DNA of 64,000 nucleotides from Euryodendron excelsum (GCA_033060915.1 CM065379.1:31888318-31952317), one strand, 5' to 3'; counted from the stretch's first letter, positions 32,138-46,570 are shown. The notes: generated from the letters alone by a model not told the origin. Numbers and translations are program-made.

Positions 32138-35100
32138 TGTAAGCACCCCATTTTTGACTGCTCGGTGGTCTACAGTCTGTCCAGATTTGTATTCAAGTCA
32201 ATGCAGACATATTTTGAGTCAAATCAACTTTCCAAGTCTAATACTATCTATTCATCGCTTCGCAGGTCCACCAAGTCCAAATAGAAGCAAAATGACCAAA
32301 ATGCCCTTGTGGGCGTTGTTTGGTCGAATCCCGTAGGCACGTCTTTCTAAAGATGGTAAGTCTCCTTTCCATATTTCCATAAGCGCGTCTTTTCGAAGAC
32401 AGTAAGTCCCCTTTCCAATTCCAATAGGCATGTCTTTCCAAAGACGGTAAGCCCTCTTTTCCAATTCCAATTCCAATCCCTCTCTCTCGAAAGCTGATTC
32501 CTTGAGATGGTAGGTCTATCCAATCCGACACGTTTTTCGAAGAAAGTTTCTTCAGAACTGAAAGTCCCTTTAAACCTGTCGACCGGGACGAGACCCCAAG
32601 TCTCTAGATGGTAAAACAGTCTACCTTTGGTGCCTACTAGCCCGCCAATGCTGATATGTCCATTTCGGTATGCCTTTCGAGAAAGTTGACTTCTCAGGCG
32701 CTAAGTCCCTTTAGCAGCTTCCCGAGATCAGGCAATCTCGGGAATGATCGCGAACCGTCAGAGTAGCAGAAGTACTCGTAAACATCGCAACCGTCAAAGT
32801 AGCGGAAATACTCGCAAGCAAGTCGATATAGGGAATTTCCAAAAAACCCCTGTATCATGAGACCGCCATCAGAGTGTTGGAAACACTCAAAACCCAGGTC
32901 AACATCGGTGCCTGCTAGCCCACTTCAGTGAAAAATGACCAAACTGCCCCTAAGGCCATTTTTCGGCATGTTTCTCAAGAACAAACCTAAGTCCTCAGAA
33001 TGGTAAGTCCACAATTCCAAGATTGTCTTAGAGATGATCCGGCATGTTTAGGTGCCTTCTAGTCAGTTTCGAGTAAATTTTGAGACTTTCTGGTCAAGAT
33101 GACCATTTTGCCCTTAGGCATTCGAACGCCCCGGGGACCACATCAGTTCTGGTTATCAAATCAGTAATCTCCCGAGAATGCTTTCTATAGTATTCTTGAC
33201 CTTCCTTTATTTTTTCGGATCATTCCAAGTCAATTCCAGCAAACTCAGTGCAAAATGACCGTTTTGCCCTTAGTGGGCCGGTCGCCTTTTTCTAGCCACA
33301 CCAACTCTGGGTATCAAACCAGTAACCTCCCGGGACATTTCTAAATAATGTTTCCAAATCTCGAGCCTTCTTCTGGGACATTCTGAGTTCGTCCCGGCAG
33401 CTTCCCGACCCGATTGACCGTTTTGCCCCTAATGGCCCGATTAACCTTTCTGACAATTCTTATAATCCTTTTTCAGATCAAATACCTCCAGGACCCTGTA
33501 CTGAAGGTTCCTACCTTTTTCCAACCTTCCAAGCCATTCCCGGTCCCTTAAATGCTTCCTAGACCTTCCGGAGTCACTCCCAGTGAAGCCGGGCTAAAAA
33601 TTGCATGGTAGTCACTAGTACAAGTGCCCAAATCTTCTCAAGATACGTTGCTTGCCGACCTTAAAACTTTCCTAAGTGGCGCCAAGCCAATATTTGGCCT
33701 GGCGCCAGAAGCATTTTTGGCCTGGCGCCACTGCAACAGGCGCTAGGTCATTCCCTTGTCTATAAATAGAGAGCCTCTTCTAGCGTGAAAAAGGTCCGTA
33801 AACTCAATCTAAAAGCCCTGCTCTTCAATATACAGAGCTCATAACCTCCCAAAACCCTAGTCTCTTTTATGTTTTCAAAACCCTAGCCTCCATACACAAA
33901 CCCTAGCCTCCTATACACTCATACACTCTCATATACTCATACACTAGCCTTCAACCCTCCATTGTAGGCTTGGACTACTGCAACTATGAAGCTTTGAAGA
34001 TCAAAGACAAACTCTTGAAGACTGAAGTGAAGACCGAAGCAAGACAAGCAAAACAAAGAAGACACAAGGTAGGCTTCTTGTTTACGTTTACGCATCTTCC
34101 CCCCTCTCTTCTCTCTCTTAACCCACTTGGGTTTTCTTTTATTTTAATCCTCCATCTTCTTCCCCCCTTTCTTTGCATGCTTGAAACAAGGGACTTCCCG
34201 GTCCATGTGTAGGATTAGGCTATTGGAGAGTCACTATGTCGAGAGCTTTCTTTTAGTCTAACCGGAGACCACGTGGGTTTGGCCCCCTTGATTATGTGGT
34301 GAAGCCTCAACCTTGTATGTTCACGACCTCAACTTGCATTGTGCATATCATGATCTTGCATTCTTCCAAAATTCGTTTTCAAGCTCGTTTGAAAAACTTG
34401 CATTAACATCATTTTCAAACTTGCATAAAAATCTTCTTTTTCAAAACTTGTTTTCAAAATCACAATCCTAGGGTGATTCTAGCCTTTTTATTGCTAGGGT
34501 TGCTTTGGGAAAGTGTTACATTTAAAGTGACCAATACGGTCCATATTTTCAAATCCTCGTTGTTTTCAAAACCACTATCTTAAAGTGGTTCTAATCTTCT
34601 TATGGTTAGAATCGCTTTAGGAAAGTAAGATATTTTATATACTTTCTAAAAATCTCTTTGCCCAACATACTTTCTAAAAAACTCTCTCCAATCTCCTTTC
34701 CAAAATTGTTTTCTAAAAACTCCCTCCAAATATCTATTTTTCAAAAACACTCCCTAGGTCTTCTTTTTAGAAGAACTCTTTCCAAAAATACCTTCTTCGA
34801 ATTCACTTTCTAAAAACACTCCCTAAACGCTTTCCTAAAAACTCACTTTCCAAAAACTCTTTCCTTAGAGCCTAAGTTAAATCCTAGAACCCACAATTAG
34901 AAAACCCTAATTTTCCTTCCCAAAAACATGATTTTCAATCCTTTATTTTTGCCTCAAAACCTAGGTTTGCAAAACCTCTTGTTTTCTACATCAAAATTAT
35001 ATATATTTCCAAAACCTTTTTCTTCATCAAAACTATAGTATTCCAAATCTAAGGTTTTTGAAACTTCCCTTTCCAAATCCATACCAAATCCAATCTTCCC

Positions 35101-36664
35101 TTTAGGAAACCAAACCCAATCTCCCATTTAGGAAACTAGATCCTATCCTTCATTTTTGAAAATAAAATCAAAACATCTCGTTTTAGAAATAAAATTCAGT
35201 CTCTTGTTTTAGAAAATAGGAATCTCAATCCTTCCTAGTCTAAACCTTTCCTAATTCACTCTTTCCTAATCTCATACCTTCATAAACCATAGGTTTTCCA
35301 AAACTTTCAAATCTTTCCATAAACATTAAGCTTCCAAATCTTTCCTAATTCAACCCTTTCATAATTTCATCCATTTCCAAATTTCAACTTTCCAAATTCA
35401 AAACTTCAAATCTTTCCAAATCTAAAACTTTCTAAACTAAAAACTTTCTTACTTTCAAAACTTTCCTATTTCAAAATATTCTAAATTCAAAACTTTCCTA
35501 ATTTGAAATCTTTCCTAAAATGAAACTTTCCTAAAACGGAGCTTTCTTATTTCCAAAACTTTCCTAAAAAGAAACTTTCCTAAAACGAAACTTTCCTAAT
35601 TCGAACCTTTCCTAATTTGAACCCTTCCTAAATCCAATCTTTCCTAATCTTCCAAGTCTAACACTCAACTCAAAGCTTTCCTAAGTCTAAAGTCTTTCTT
35701 AAGTCTAGGTTTCCTAAAACCAAGCTTTCTAAAATCAAATCTTTTCCAATCTTCTAATCAAAGTTCAATCTCCCAATCTTCCAATCCAAATTCCATTTCA
35801 ATTTCTTCTTCCAATCATACCTTCTATTTTTTATCGGACTCTTGTCCGAACTACGACTGACCTGATTTCTCAAAAAGGATACGTAGGCAACTCTCATGAG
35901 TGCGGTCACAACTTTTTTCCAATTTCTAATTTTACAAACTTTTTCAACTTCTAGTTCCATAATCTATTTTCAAGTTTCCCATCCCAAATTTCTATTTTCA
36001 AATCTCTATTTCCAATTTCTAAAACTTTTCAATTTCAAATCTATCTTTTCAAATATCTTTTTAAATCAAATCAATTTCTTTTCAAATCTATTTCCAAATC
36101 TATTTTCTAACTTTCTTTTCTTGCACTTGCATATCATGCATCATTCTTTTTAAAATTCTTTTCAAAGTGGATAGGATTGAACATTTGTTAGTTGAAGACT
36201 CTCATAGGTGAACCTAGGGTGAATAGATATGTAGGTACTGCAAGGGCAGGATAGGGTGATGGCTTAGTGCATCTTCCCTACACGTAACCAACCTCTGAAC
36301 CTAGGATCACTGATTTCGAAAGACCAAAATGAAGTTATTTTCAAAAAAGGGCTTAAATGTTTTCTAAAGGTTGCCAAACAACCTGTCTTCTTAAAAACCC
36401 TCTCTTGAGGTAGTATTTTCAAAATCGTTTTCAAAAATCCTAAGTGTAGTCTTCGGATTATGCTTAGTTTTTACGTGACCTAACTCACCTTAATCAAGTT
36501 AGGTGGTGACTCCAAATATTTTTCAAAAGCCCTTTATTCAAATCAATTTTCAATTCAAACCTAGTTGCACTCATTCTTCTGGGAGGATGAGCTCTAACGA
36601 GAGAGTATAGTGTTTTTCCCGCTTGTGTGTGTATTCCTCGAGTGCTAAAAATCTGGGCGCGATA
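32138..36664 (+). repeat. Solo LTR C (4.53 kb), target duplication GTAAG/GCAAG
   Basis: It begins TGTAAGCACCCC and ends GGGCGCGATA (CA decayed to TA). Flanks GTAAG (32133-32137) and GCAAG (36665-36669) differ by one transition, consistent with an aged 5-bp duplication. TATA at 33761-33768, palindromes at 33677-33745 and donor GT at 34069-34070 are retained. Confidence 0.87.
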
Positions 36665-36789
36665 GCAAGTATTCAGCATTGTGGCACGGATCCCAACCAC
36701 CTTCAATAGATTATAGTAATTAGGGATTTCCAAGATATCGCCAATCCAAATTTCCAACCCCCCCCCCCCCCAAAGGCACAATAGCTTTC
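36665..36789 (-). pseudogene. PMD gene remnant 2, short upstream segment
   Basis: This 125-bp island between solo LTRs C and D encodes, on the minus strand, a Gly run (14 C at 36758-36771) and LEIWIGDILEIPNYYNLLKV then VGIRATMLNTC. The spacing and the ...W..WI...Y...L...GI..A... pattern fit the start of a PMD domain just before the 31732-32137 block. Confidence comes mainly from position between two defined insertions. Confidence 0.55.
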
Positions 36790-39368
36790 TGTCGCGCCCT
36801 AATTTTTTGCACTCGAAAAAGACAAGTGAGAAAAACACAGTGCTCTCTCGTTAGAATTCATCCTCCTAGAAAGACGAGTGCGACTAGGTTTAAATTGAAA
36901 AATGATTTGAATAAGGGCTTTTGGAAAACATTTGGAATCGCCCCTTAACTTGATTAAGGTGAGTTAGGTCACCTAAAACTAAGCACAATCCGAAGATTAC
37001 ACTTAAGGTTTTTAAAAAAGGTTTTCAAAAACATCCACAAGAAAGGGTTTTTAAGAAAAGAGGTTGTTTAGCAACCTTTGAAAATATTTAAGCCCTTTTT
37101 GAAAAATAACTCATTTTTTGGTCTTTGAAAACAGTGATCTAAGTTCGAAGGTTGCTTACGTGTAGGGAAGTCACACTAAGCCATCACCCTACCCCGCCTT
37201 CATGGTACCTACATATCTATTCACCCTAAGTTCACTCATTTGGAAATCTTGATTAATATATGTCTAAAACTATCCACTTTTAAAAAGAACTTTAAAAAAA
37301 GAAGTTTGACATGATAAATGTTATACAAGGGCAAGAATTTCACTTTGCTTTTGAAAAGAACTTGATTTGATTTGAAATAGATTTAAAAAGATAGATTTGA
37401 TTTTGAAAGAAAGTTTTAGAAGTTGGAAATAGAGATTTGAAAATAGATTTTTGGAATTGGAAGTTTGAAAATAGTTATGGAATTGGAAACTTGAAAAAAC
37501 GTTGTGGAATTGGAGATTTAAAAGAAGTTATGACCGCACCCACGAGGGTTGCCTATGTATCCCTTTTTAGGAATTAGGTCAGCCGTAGTTCGGACAAGAG
37601 TTTGATTTGGAAAAGAGGTTTGATTTAAAAAAGGGTTTGATTTGAACTTTGAAGAGAATATTTGAAATCGAACTTGGAATTGACTTTAAACTTGAAAAGC
37701 TTGACTTTGGAAAGCTTGGTGTTAGGAAACCTAGACTTAGGAGTGATGGGACTTAAAAAGACTTGAGGTTTAAGAAAGATTTGATTGGAAAGTTTGATTT
37801 AGAAAACATGGATAGTTGGAGTCTAGGAAAGATTAAATTTAGAAAATCTTAGTATTAGGAAAGTTTCAAAATAGGAAAGTTCTATTTTAGGAAAGTTTTG
37901 AATTAGGAAAGTTTCAATTTTAGGAAGTTTCATTTTAGGAAAGTTTCAATTTTGGAAAGTATCATTTTAGGAAAGGTTTTGAAATTGGAAAGTTTTGAAT
38001 TTAGAAAGTTTCAACTTAAGAAAGTTTCAAATTTGAAAAGTTTCCTTGTTAAGAAAGATTTGATTAGGTTTGAGAAAGATTTAGAATTTGGAAAGTTTTA
38101 GAATTAGGAAAAGTTTGGGTTTTGAAAGATTAAGAAGCTTAAAGTTTAAGGAAAGATTTGAAAGTTTAAGTTTTGGAAACTTAAGATTTCGGAAGGGATG
38201 AGATTAGGAAGGATTGGAATTTAAGAAAGATTTGGATTAGGAAGGATTGGGTTTAGGAAAGGTTGAGATTAGGAAAATGTTTGGATTAGGAAAGATTTGA
38301 TTTCTATTAAAAGATTGGATTTTATTTTCAAAAAGAGATGATTTGATTTTGTTTCCAAAGACGGAGGATTTGATTTGGTTTCCTAAGTTGGAGGACTAGA
38401 TTTGACATGGAATTAGAAAGGATGGGATTTGGGAGACTTAGATTTCAAAAATATGATTTGACATTGAAAAGTGATTTAGGAAACCTAAGAGTTTGATGTA
38501 AGACATAGAATTTTAGAAATCTATGATTTGAAGTGAAAAAGGAAAGTGAAAATTAGGGTTTCTTAATTATTGGCTCTAAGGCTTGACTTGGACTCTGAGG
38601 AAAAGAGTTTTTGAAGATTAAATCTTTTGAAGTGAGTTTTTTTGGAAGAAAACTTGAAGAGAGTTTTTAGAAAGTGAATTTTTTAATAGAGCTTTTGGGA
38701 AGGAATTTAAAAAGATATTTTAGGAAAGTAAGTTTTTTTAAGGGAATTTTTAGAAAGCTATTTTGGAAAAGAGATTGGAGAGAGTTTTTAGAAAGTACAT
38801 TGGAGAAGAGACTTTAGAAAGTAGATTTAAAAAAGAAATTTTGGAGAGGATTTAAAAGAGGTTTTGGGAAGTAAGTTTGGAAAAAAATTTGGGAAGGGAT
38901 TTAAATGTGGACTTTTACAAGTCTCTAAAAATATTTCACTTTCCTAAAATGATTCTAACCATAAAGGGATTATAACCATTCTAGGGTTATGGTTTTGAAA
39001 ACAATAAAAATTTGAAAATATGGACCATGAAAGTCACTTTAAATGTAATACTTTTCTAAAGCAACCCTAGCCGTAGAAAGGCTAGAATCACCCTAGGATT
39101 GTGATTTTGAAAATAAGTTTGGAAAAAGAAAATTTAATGCAAGTTTTGAAAATGACTTTCAAAGCAAGTTTTGAAAACGAGTTTGAAAATAAGTTTAGGA
39201 GAGATGCATGATCATGATATGCACAATGCAACTTGAGGTTGTGAACATAGAAGGTTAAAGGTTTTACCACATAATCAAGTGGGCCGAACCCACATGGTCT
39301 CCGGTTAGACTAAGAGAAAGCCCCCGACATGGCAACTTTCAATAGCCTAATCCTATACATGAACCGGG
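36790..39368 (-). repeat. Solo LTR D, part 1 (target duplication CTTTC)
   Basis: It starts TGTCGCGCCC at 36790 (minus-strand 3' end). CTTTC at 36785-36789 is repeated at 46571-46575, showing that D spans 36790-46570 with LTR E inserted in it. Without E it is about 4.58 kb. This part is the U5 side, including the purine-rich repeat block at 37850-38300. Confidence 0.88.
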
Positions 39369-42300
39369 TGTAAGCACCCCATTTTTGACCTCTCGGCAGT
39401 CTACACTCTATCTAGACTTGTGTTTAAGTCATTGTGAGCATATTCCAATTGAAACCAACTTTCTAAGTTGAAATCCCGTCTGTCCATCGCTTCGTGGGCC
39501 CACCAGGCCCAAATAGACGCAAAATAACCAAAATGCCCTTAGGGGCATTATCCTTTCCAATCCCTCTCTCGAGACAGTTTATTCCTCGAGACGGTTCCAA
39601 TCAAGCGCGACTTTTCGAAGACGGTAAGTCCCCTTTCCAATCCCTATCTTGAGACAGTTTATTCCTCGAGACGGTTCCAATCAGGCGCGTCTTTTCGAAG
39701 ACGGTAAGTCCCCTTTTTAATCCTTCTCTCGAGATAGTTTATTCCTCGAGACGGTTCCAATCAGGCATATCTTTTCGAAGACGGTAAGTCCCCTTTTCAA
39801 TCCCTCTCTCGAGACAGTTTATTCCTCGAGACGGTTCCAATTAGGCGCGTCTTTTCGAAGATGGTAAGTCCCCTTCCCAATCCCTCTATCGAGACAATTT
39901 ATTCCTCGAGACGATTCTAGTCAGGCGCATCTTTTCGAAGACGGTAAGTCCCCTTCCTAATCCCTCTTTCGAGACAGTTTATTCCTCGAGACAGTTCCAA
40001 TCAGGCACGTCTTTTCAAAGACGATAAGTCCCCTTTCCAATCCCTCTCTCGAGACAGTTTATTTCTTGAGACGGTTCCAAATTAGGCATGTCTTTTCGAA
40101 GACGATAAGTCCCCTTTCCAATCCCTCTCGAGAGACAGTTTATTCCTCGAGACGGTTCCAATTCAGGCACGTCTTTTCAAAGACGGTAAAACCCCTTTCC
40201 AATCCCTCTCTTGAGATAGTTTATTCCTCGAGAAGGTTCCAATTTAGGCACGTCTTTTCGAAGACCGTAAGTCCCTTTTTTCAATCCTTCTCTCGAGACA
40301 GTTTATTCCTCGAGACGGTTCCAATTAAGGCCCCATTAGTAACTTCCCGAGAATGCTTCTTATAGTATTCTCAACCTCACTTTACCTTTTCGGATCATTC
40401 CGAGTTAGTTCCGGCAAACCCAGTACAAAATGATCGTTTTGCCCCTGGAGGGCCAGTCACCTTTCCCGACCACACCGGCTCTGGGTATGAGATCGGTAAC
40501 TTCCCGTGAATGCGTTTTGTAGTGTTCTCAACCTCCCTTTACCTTTTCGGATCATTCCGAGTCAGTTCCGGCAAACTCGATACAAAATAACTGTTTTGCC
40601 CCTGGTGGGCCAGTCTCCTTTTCTGACCACACTGGCTCTGGGTATCAAACTGGCAACCTTTGGGAACATTCTGAATAATGTTTTCAAATCTCGAGTCTTT
40701 TTCTGGGACAGTCCGAGTTTGTCTCGGCAGCTTTCCAACCCAATCGACCATTTTGCCCCTAACGGCCCAGTCAACCCTTCTAACACATCTTGTCCTCATT
40801 TTTTAAGTTAAATACCTCCGGGACACTATTCTAAGTGTTCCTGCTCTTTTTCAGCCTTTTGGATCATCCCCGGTCTTCCAAAATCCTTCTCGGACTTTCC
40901 GGAGTCACTCCTAGTAAAGCCAGGCTAAAAATTGCATGGTAGTCACTAGTACAGGCGCCCAAATCTAGTCAAAGATATGTTGCTTGCCGACCTTAAATAT
41001 TTCCTAAATGGATGGCGCCACTACTAGTGGCGCCAAGCCAAAAATTGGCCTGGCGCCACTCCTAGTGGCGCCAGTGTAAGTTTTGGTCTGGCGCCACTGC
41101 AACAAGCGCTAGGTTTGTCCAACCTCTATAAATACAGAGCCTCTTCCAACGTGAGAGAGGTTCACAAACTTAGTCTAAAAATCATATATTTCGATATACA
41201 GAGCTCATGCACTCCCTAAACTCTAGCTTCCCTAGGTTTTCCAAACCCTAGCCACCATACACTAAACCCTAGCCTTCTATACACTCATGCACACCCCTAT
41301 ACATTCATACACTAACCTTCAACCCTTCTTCGAAGACTTGAAGAGTTGCAATCTGAAGTTTGAAGATTGAAGGCGGCAATTGAAGATTGAAGACGAAGAT
41401 CAAGACAAAGACCGAAGACAAGAAAGGCGCGCAAAATAAACAAGACATACGGTAGGCTTTCTATTTAAATTTTCGCACTTCCCCCTCTCTCTTCTCTCTC
41501 CTAACCCACTTGGGTTTTCTCTATTTTAATCCCCCATCTCTTTCCTCCCCTTTCTTTGCATGCTTGAAACAAGGGGACTCTCGGTCCATATGTAGGATTA
41601 GACTATTAGAGAGTCACCGTGCCGGGGGCTTTCTTCTAGTCTAACCAGAGACCACGTGAGTCTGGCCCTCTTGATTATGTGGTGAAGCCTTAGTCTTGTG
41701 TGTTCACGACCCCAAATTTGCATTGTGCATATCATGATCTTGCATCTTCCAAAAACCGTTTTCAAACTCGTTTTCAAAGCTTGCATTAAAGTTGTTTTCA
41801 AAATTGCATCAAAATCTTCTTTTTCAAAAACTTGTTTTCAAAATCACAATCCTAGGGTGATTCTAGCCTTTTCATGGCTAGGGTTACTTTAGGAAAGTGT
41901 TACATTTAAAGTAACTTTTATGGTCCATATTTTCAAATCTTGTTGTTTTCAAAACCACTTTCTTAAAGTGGTTCTAACCTTCTTATGGTTAGAATCGCTT
42001 TAGGAAAGTGAGATGTTTTTATACTTTCCAAAAAACTCTCCTTTTAAAAGTCTCTCTTTTTAAAACCCTCTTTCTCAATATGATTTCTAAAAACTCTTCT
42101 CTCCAAAATTGTTTTTAAAAACTCCCTCCAAAAAATTTATTTTACAAAACTTCTCTTTTCAAACTCCTTTCCAAAACACTCTCCTCAAAATTCACTTTCC
42201 TAAAAACTCTTTCCTAAAAGCTTCTTCCAAAATCTTGTTTTCAAAACTCTTTCAAAGTTTTACTTTCCAAAAACTTCTTTCCTAAAATTCTTTTCAAAAT

Positions 42301-44565
42301 ACGCTTTCTAAAAAACTCCTCTTTAGAATCTTCATCCAAAATCTTCGTTTCTAAAAAAACACATTCCAAAAACTCTTTTCTTAGAGCCCCAAGTCAAGCC
42401 CTAGAACCCACAATTAGGAAACCCTAATTTTCTTTCCAAAAACATGATTTTCAATCTTGCCCTAAACCTAGGTTTCCAAAACCTCTTGTTTTCTACATCA
42501 AAACTATACATATTTCCAAAACCTCTTTTTTACGTCAAAACTATAGCTTTCCAAATCTAGGGTTTCTAAAACTTCCCATTTCCAAATCCTTGCCAAATTA
42601 AATCTCTCGTTTAGGAAACTAGATCCTATCCTCCGTTTTTGGAAACAAAATCAAACTTTCTCTTTTAGAAACAAAATCCAACCCCTTCCTAATCCAAATC
42701 TTTCCTAATTCAAATCCTTTCTAATCTTCTACTTTCCTAAATCCTAAGTTTCCAAAACTTGAACATAAAAATCTTTCCTAAATTTTAAAACTCAAAATCT
42801 AAATCTTTCCTAATTCAAATCTTTCCTAATTTTCTACCTTCCTAAACCATAAGTTTCCTAAACCTAAACTTTAAATCTTTCCTTAAATTTCAAAATCCAA
42901 ATATTTCCTAAATCGAATCCTTCCTAACCCTCCACTTTCCTGAACCTTAAGTTTCCAAAACTTGAACATAAAAATCTTTCCTAAAATTCTAAAATTCAAC
43001 CCTTTCCTAGTTCTACCGTCTTTTTAAATCTTAACTTTTCAAACCTAAGTTTTCAAACATTTCCTAAATTCAAACCTTTCCTAATTTCAAGATTTTCTAA
43101 AATTCAAACTCCAAAACTTTCTAAATCTTAAACTTTCCAAATTTCAAAACTTTCTAAACTCAAAACTTTCTTATTTTCAAAGCTTCCTTGTTTTCTAAAC
43201 TTTCTTAATTTCAAAACCTTCCTAATTTAAAATCTTTCTAAAATTCTAAACTTTCCAAATTCAAAACTTTCTTAACTTGAAACTTTCCAAATTCTAAACC
43301 TTTCTTAATCTAAACTTTTCATAATTCAAAACATTTCTAAATTCAACACTTTCCTATTTCAAAATCTTTCCTAAAACAACACTTTCCTAATTTCGAAACT
43401 TTCCAAAAAATAAAACTTTCCAAATTCGAAACTTTCCAAATTCAAACCTTTCCTAATTCCAATTTTTCTCCAATCTTCCAAGTCTAATATTCAAGTCAAT
43501 TCTTTTTCAAAATCTTTTCAAGTCAAATCCAATTCTTCTTTTTGAAGTTCTTAAGTCTAGGTTTCCTAAAACCGAGTCTTTCAAAACCAATCTTTTTAAA
43601 TCTTCCAATCAAAGTTCAATCTCTCCATCTTCTAATTCAATTTCCAATTCAATCTCTTTTCCAAACCAACTCTTCTATCTTCAATCGGACTCTTGTCCGA
43701 ACTACGACTGACCTGATTCCTCCAAAAGGATACGTAGGCAACCTCATGGGTGCGGTCTCCACATTTTTCAAATTTCCAATTCCACAACTTCTTTCAAATT
43801 TCAAATTCCCCCATATTTTCCAAATTTCAAATTCCAAAATCTTTCCAAATCTCCAATTTATTTTCAAATTTCCAATTTCAAATTTCTATTTTCAAATCTC
43901 TACTTTCAATTTTCAAAACTTTTCAATTTCAAATCTATCCAATTTCAAATCTCTTTCAAATCAAATTAATTTCTTTTCAAATTTATTTCCAAATCTATTC
44001 TCCAACTCCCTCTTATTTTGCACTTGCATCCCATGCATCATTTCTTTTCAAACATTGTTTTTCAAAGTGGATAAGATTGAACATTAGTTAGTTAAAGACT
44101 TTCATAGGTGAATCTAGGGTAGATTGACATGTAGGTACCGAAAGGGCGGGGTAGGGTGATGGCTTAGTGCGTCTTCCCTATACGTAACCAACCTCTGAAC
44201 CTAGAATCACTGTTTTCATAGACCAAAAAGGAGTTATTTTTCAAAAAGGGCTAAATGTTTTCCAAAGGTTGCCAAACAACCTGTTTTTCTTAAAAACCTT
44301 CTCTTGAGGTGGTATTTTCATAAACCTTTTCTAAAAACCTTAAGTGTAGTCTTCGGATTATTCTTAGTTTTTAGGTGTCCTAACTCACCTTAATCAAGTT
44401 AGGTGGCGACTCCAAACTTTTTCCAAAAGCCCTTTATTCAAATCAATTTTCAAATTCAAACCTAGTCGCACTCATTCTTCTAGGAGAGTGAGTTCTAATG
44501 AGAGAGTACAACATTTTTTCCGCTTGTGTGAGTATTCTCCGAGTGCGAAAAATCTGGGTGCGACA
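39369..44565 (+). repeat. Solo LTR E (5.20 kb) nested in LTR D, target duplication CCGGG
   Basis: It begins TGTAAGCACCCC and ends GGGTGCGACA. CCGGG at 39364-39368 is repeated exactly at 44566-44570, and the LTR D sequence continues smoothly on the other side. It holds an 80-bp array (39545-40330), TATA at 41127-41134, palindromes at 41013-41110 and donor GT at 41452-41453. It is one of the youngest insertions here. Confidence 0.93.
39545..40330 (+). repeat. 80-bp tandem array in LTR E, about 10 units
   Basis: ACGGTTCCAA recurs at 39591, 39671, 39751, 39831, (39911), (39991) and 40071, every 80 bp, then at 81-82 bp. The unit is related to the 81-bp unit of element 1. In LTR sense each unit holds CGTCTT-TTCG-AAGACG, where element 1 has CGTCTC-TTCG-GAGACG: the loop-closing pair changed on both sides. 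Confidence 0.88.
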
Positions 44566-44570
44566 CCGGG

Positions 44571-46570
44571 GAGCCCCTTGTTTCAAGCATGCAAGAAAGA
44601 GGGATAGAAGATGAGGATTAAAATCGAAGAAAGCCCAAGTGGGTTAGGAAAGAGAGGAGAGAAGGGGGAATTGCATAAACGTAAATAGGAAGCCTACCTT
44701 GTGTCTTCTTTGTTTTGCTTGCTTTATTTACTTTGTTTTACTTTGGTCTTCGAGAGCTTGCTTTGGTCTTCGGGAGCTTCCAAGTTACAGCACTTCAAGT
44801 CTTCAATGGAGGCTTCAGAGGCTACTATATTAGTGTATGTATGCTAGGGTTTAGTGTATGGGGACTAGGGTTTGGATAACCTAAAGACAACAAGGGTTTG
44901 GAAGGGCTTTGAGCTTTATATATCAAAAAGAAGTGTTTTTGAATTGAGTTTGCGGACCTTTTTCACACTAGAGGAGGCTCCGTATTTATAGACAAAAAAT
45001 TGAACTGGCGCTTGATGCAATGGTGCCAGGCAAAACTTTATACTGGCGCCACTAGGAGTGGCGCTAGGCCATTTTTTGGTTTGTAATGGTGCCAGCCACT
45101 TAGGAAACTTTTAAGGTCGGTAAGCAATGTATCTTTCAAATATTTAGCTGCATGTACTAGTGACTACCATGCAATTTTTAGCCTGGCTTCACTAGGAGTG
45201 ACTCTGGAGAGTCCGAGAATGATTTAGGGGTCGGGAAAGGCCCAGAAGATCGGAAAGGGACAAGAACCCTTAGAATAGTGTCTCAGGGGTAGTAGACTTG
45301 AAAAATGATGTCAAGATTTGTTAGAAGGGTTGACCAGGCCATTAAGGACAAAACGGTTAATTGGGCCAAAAAGTTGTAGGGATAGACTTAGAATACCTCG
45401 GAACAAGACTCAAGGCTTGGAAACATCACCTAGAATGTTTTAAGAGGTTACCGGTTTGATACCCAAAGCCAGTGTGGTTAGAAAAGGTGACCGACCCACT
45501 GAGGGTAAAACGATCATTTTGTATCAAGTTTACTCGAACTGTCCCAGAATGATTAAGAAATGCATCGAATGATCAGGAATACTAATAAAAGCATCATAAG
45601 GGTTACTAGTTTAATACCCAGAGCCGGTATGGTTCCCAAGGCGCTCGAATGCCTAGGGGCAAAATGGTCATTTTGACCGGGAGGTCTCGAAATTGGCCCG
45701 AAACCAACTAAAAGGCACTTAAACATGCCAGATCGTCTGTGGGATGATCCTAAAAGGGTGGACTTATCGTTCTGAGGACTTTGGTACTTTCTCAAGAAAC
45801 ATGCCGGAAAGCCCTAAGGGCAGTTTGGTCATTTTTCACCAGAGTGGGCTAGCAGGCACTGGTGTTGACCTGGGTTTTGAGTGTTTCCGTCACTTTGACA
45901 GTGGTTCCGTGACATAGGGGTTTGTTGGAAATTCACAATGTCGACCTGTTTACGAGTGTTTCTGCCATTCTGACGGTTCGCGATCATTCCAGAGACAACC
46001 TGATCTTGGGAAGTTGCTAGGTATACTAATCACCTGAGGAATCAACTTTCTTGAAAGGCATGCCGAAATGGATATTCTTCATTGGCAGGCTAGCAGGCGC
46101 CAAAGGTGGACCGTTCTACCATCTCGGGGACTTGGGGTCTCGTCCCAATCAATAGGTTTGAAGGGACTTACCGTTCCAAAGATTTTTCTCAAAAAAGTGC
46201 TAAACTGGATGGACTTACCGTCTTAAGGGATCAACTTTCTTGAAAGGCGTGCTAGACTTAATTTGAACTGAAATTGGACTGGAATTGGATTTGAACTGGA
46301 ATTGGACAGGAATTAGATTTGAATTGAAACTGAGATTGAAAAGGGGACTTACCGTCTTCGAGAAGACGTGCCTACTTGAATTGGACTGTATAATGCCCTA
46401 AGGGCATTTTGGTTATTTTGGCTCTATTTGGGCCCAGTGAGCCCGCGAAGCAATCAATTGATTGGATTATGTATGGAAAATTGGTTTGAACTAGAATATG
46501 TCCATATTGACTTGAATACAAGTTTGGACGGACTGGAGACTACTGAGCAAGCAAAAATGGGGTGCTTACA
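44571..46570 (-). repeat. Solo LTR D, part 2
   Basis: This is the continuation of LTR D after LTR E, ending GGGGTGCTTACA at 46570. It holds the donor (44692-44697), TATA box (44983-44990), palindromes (45004-45070) and a single unexpanded hairpin unit near 46350 (CGTCTTCGAGAAGACG). It lacks a tandem array, so the array is not a fixed part of the family. Confidence 0.87.

Noticed and set aside
40066..40365. 99-codon open frame on the plus strand in LTR E
   Set aside because: It lies in the 80-bp array where a few 81-bp spacings keep a frame open by chance.
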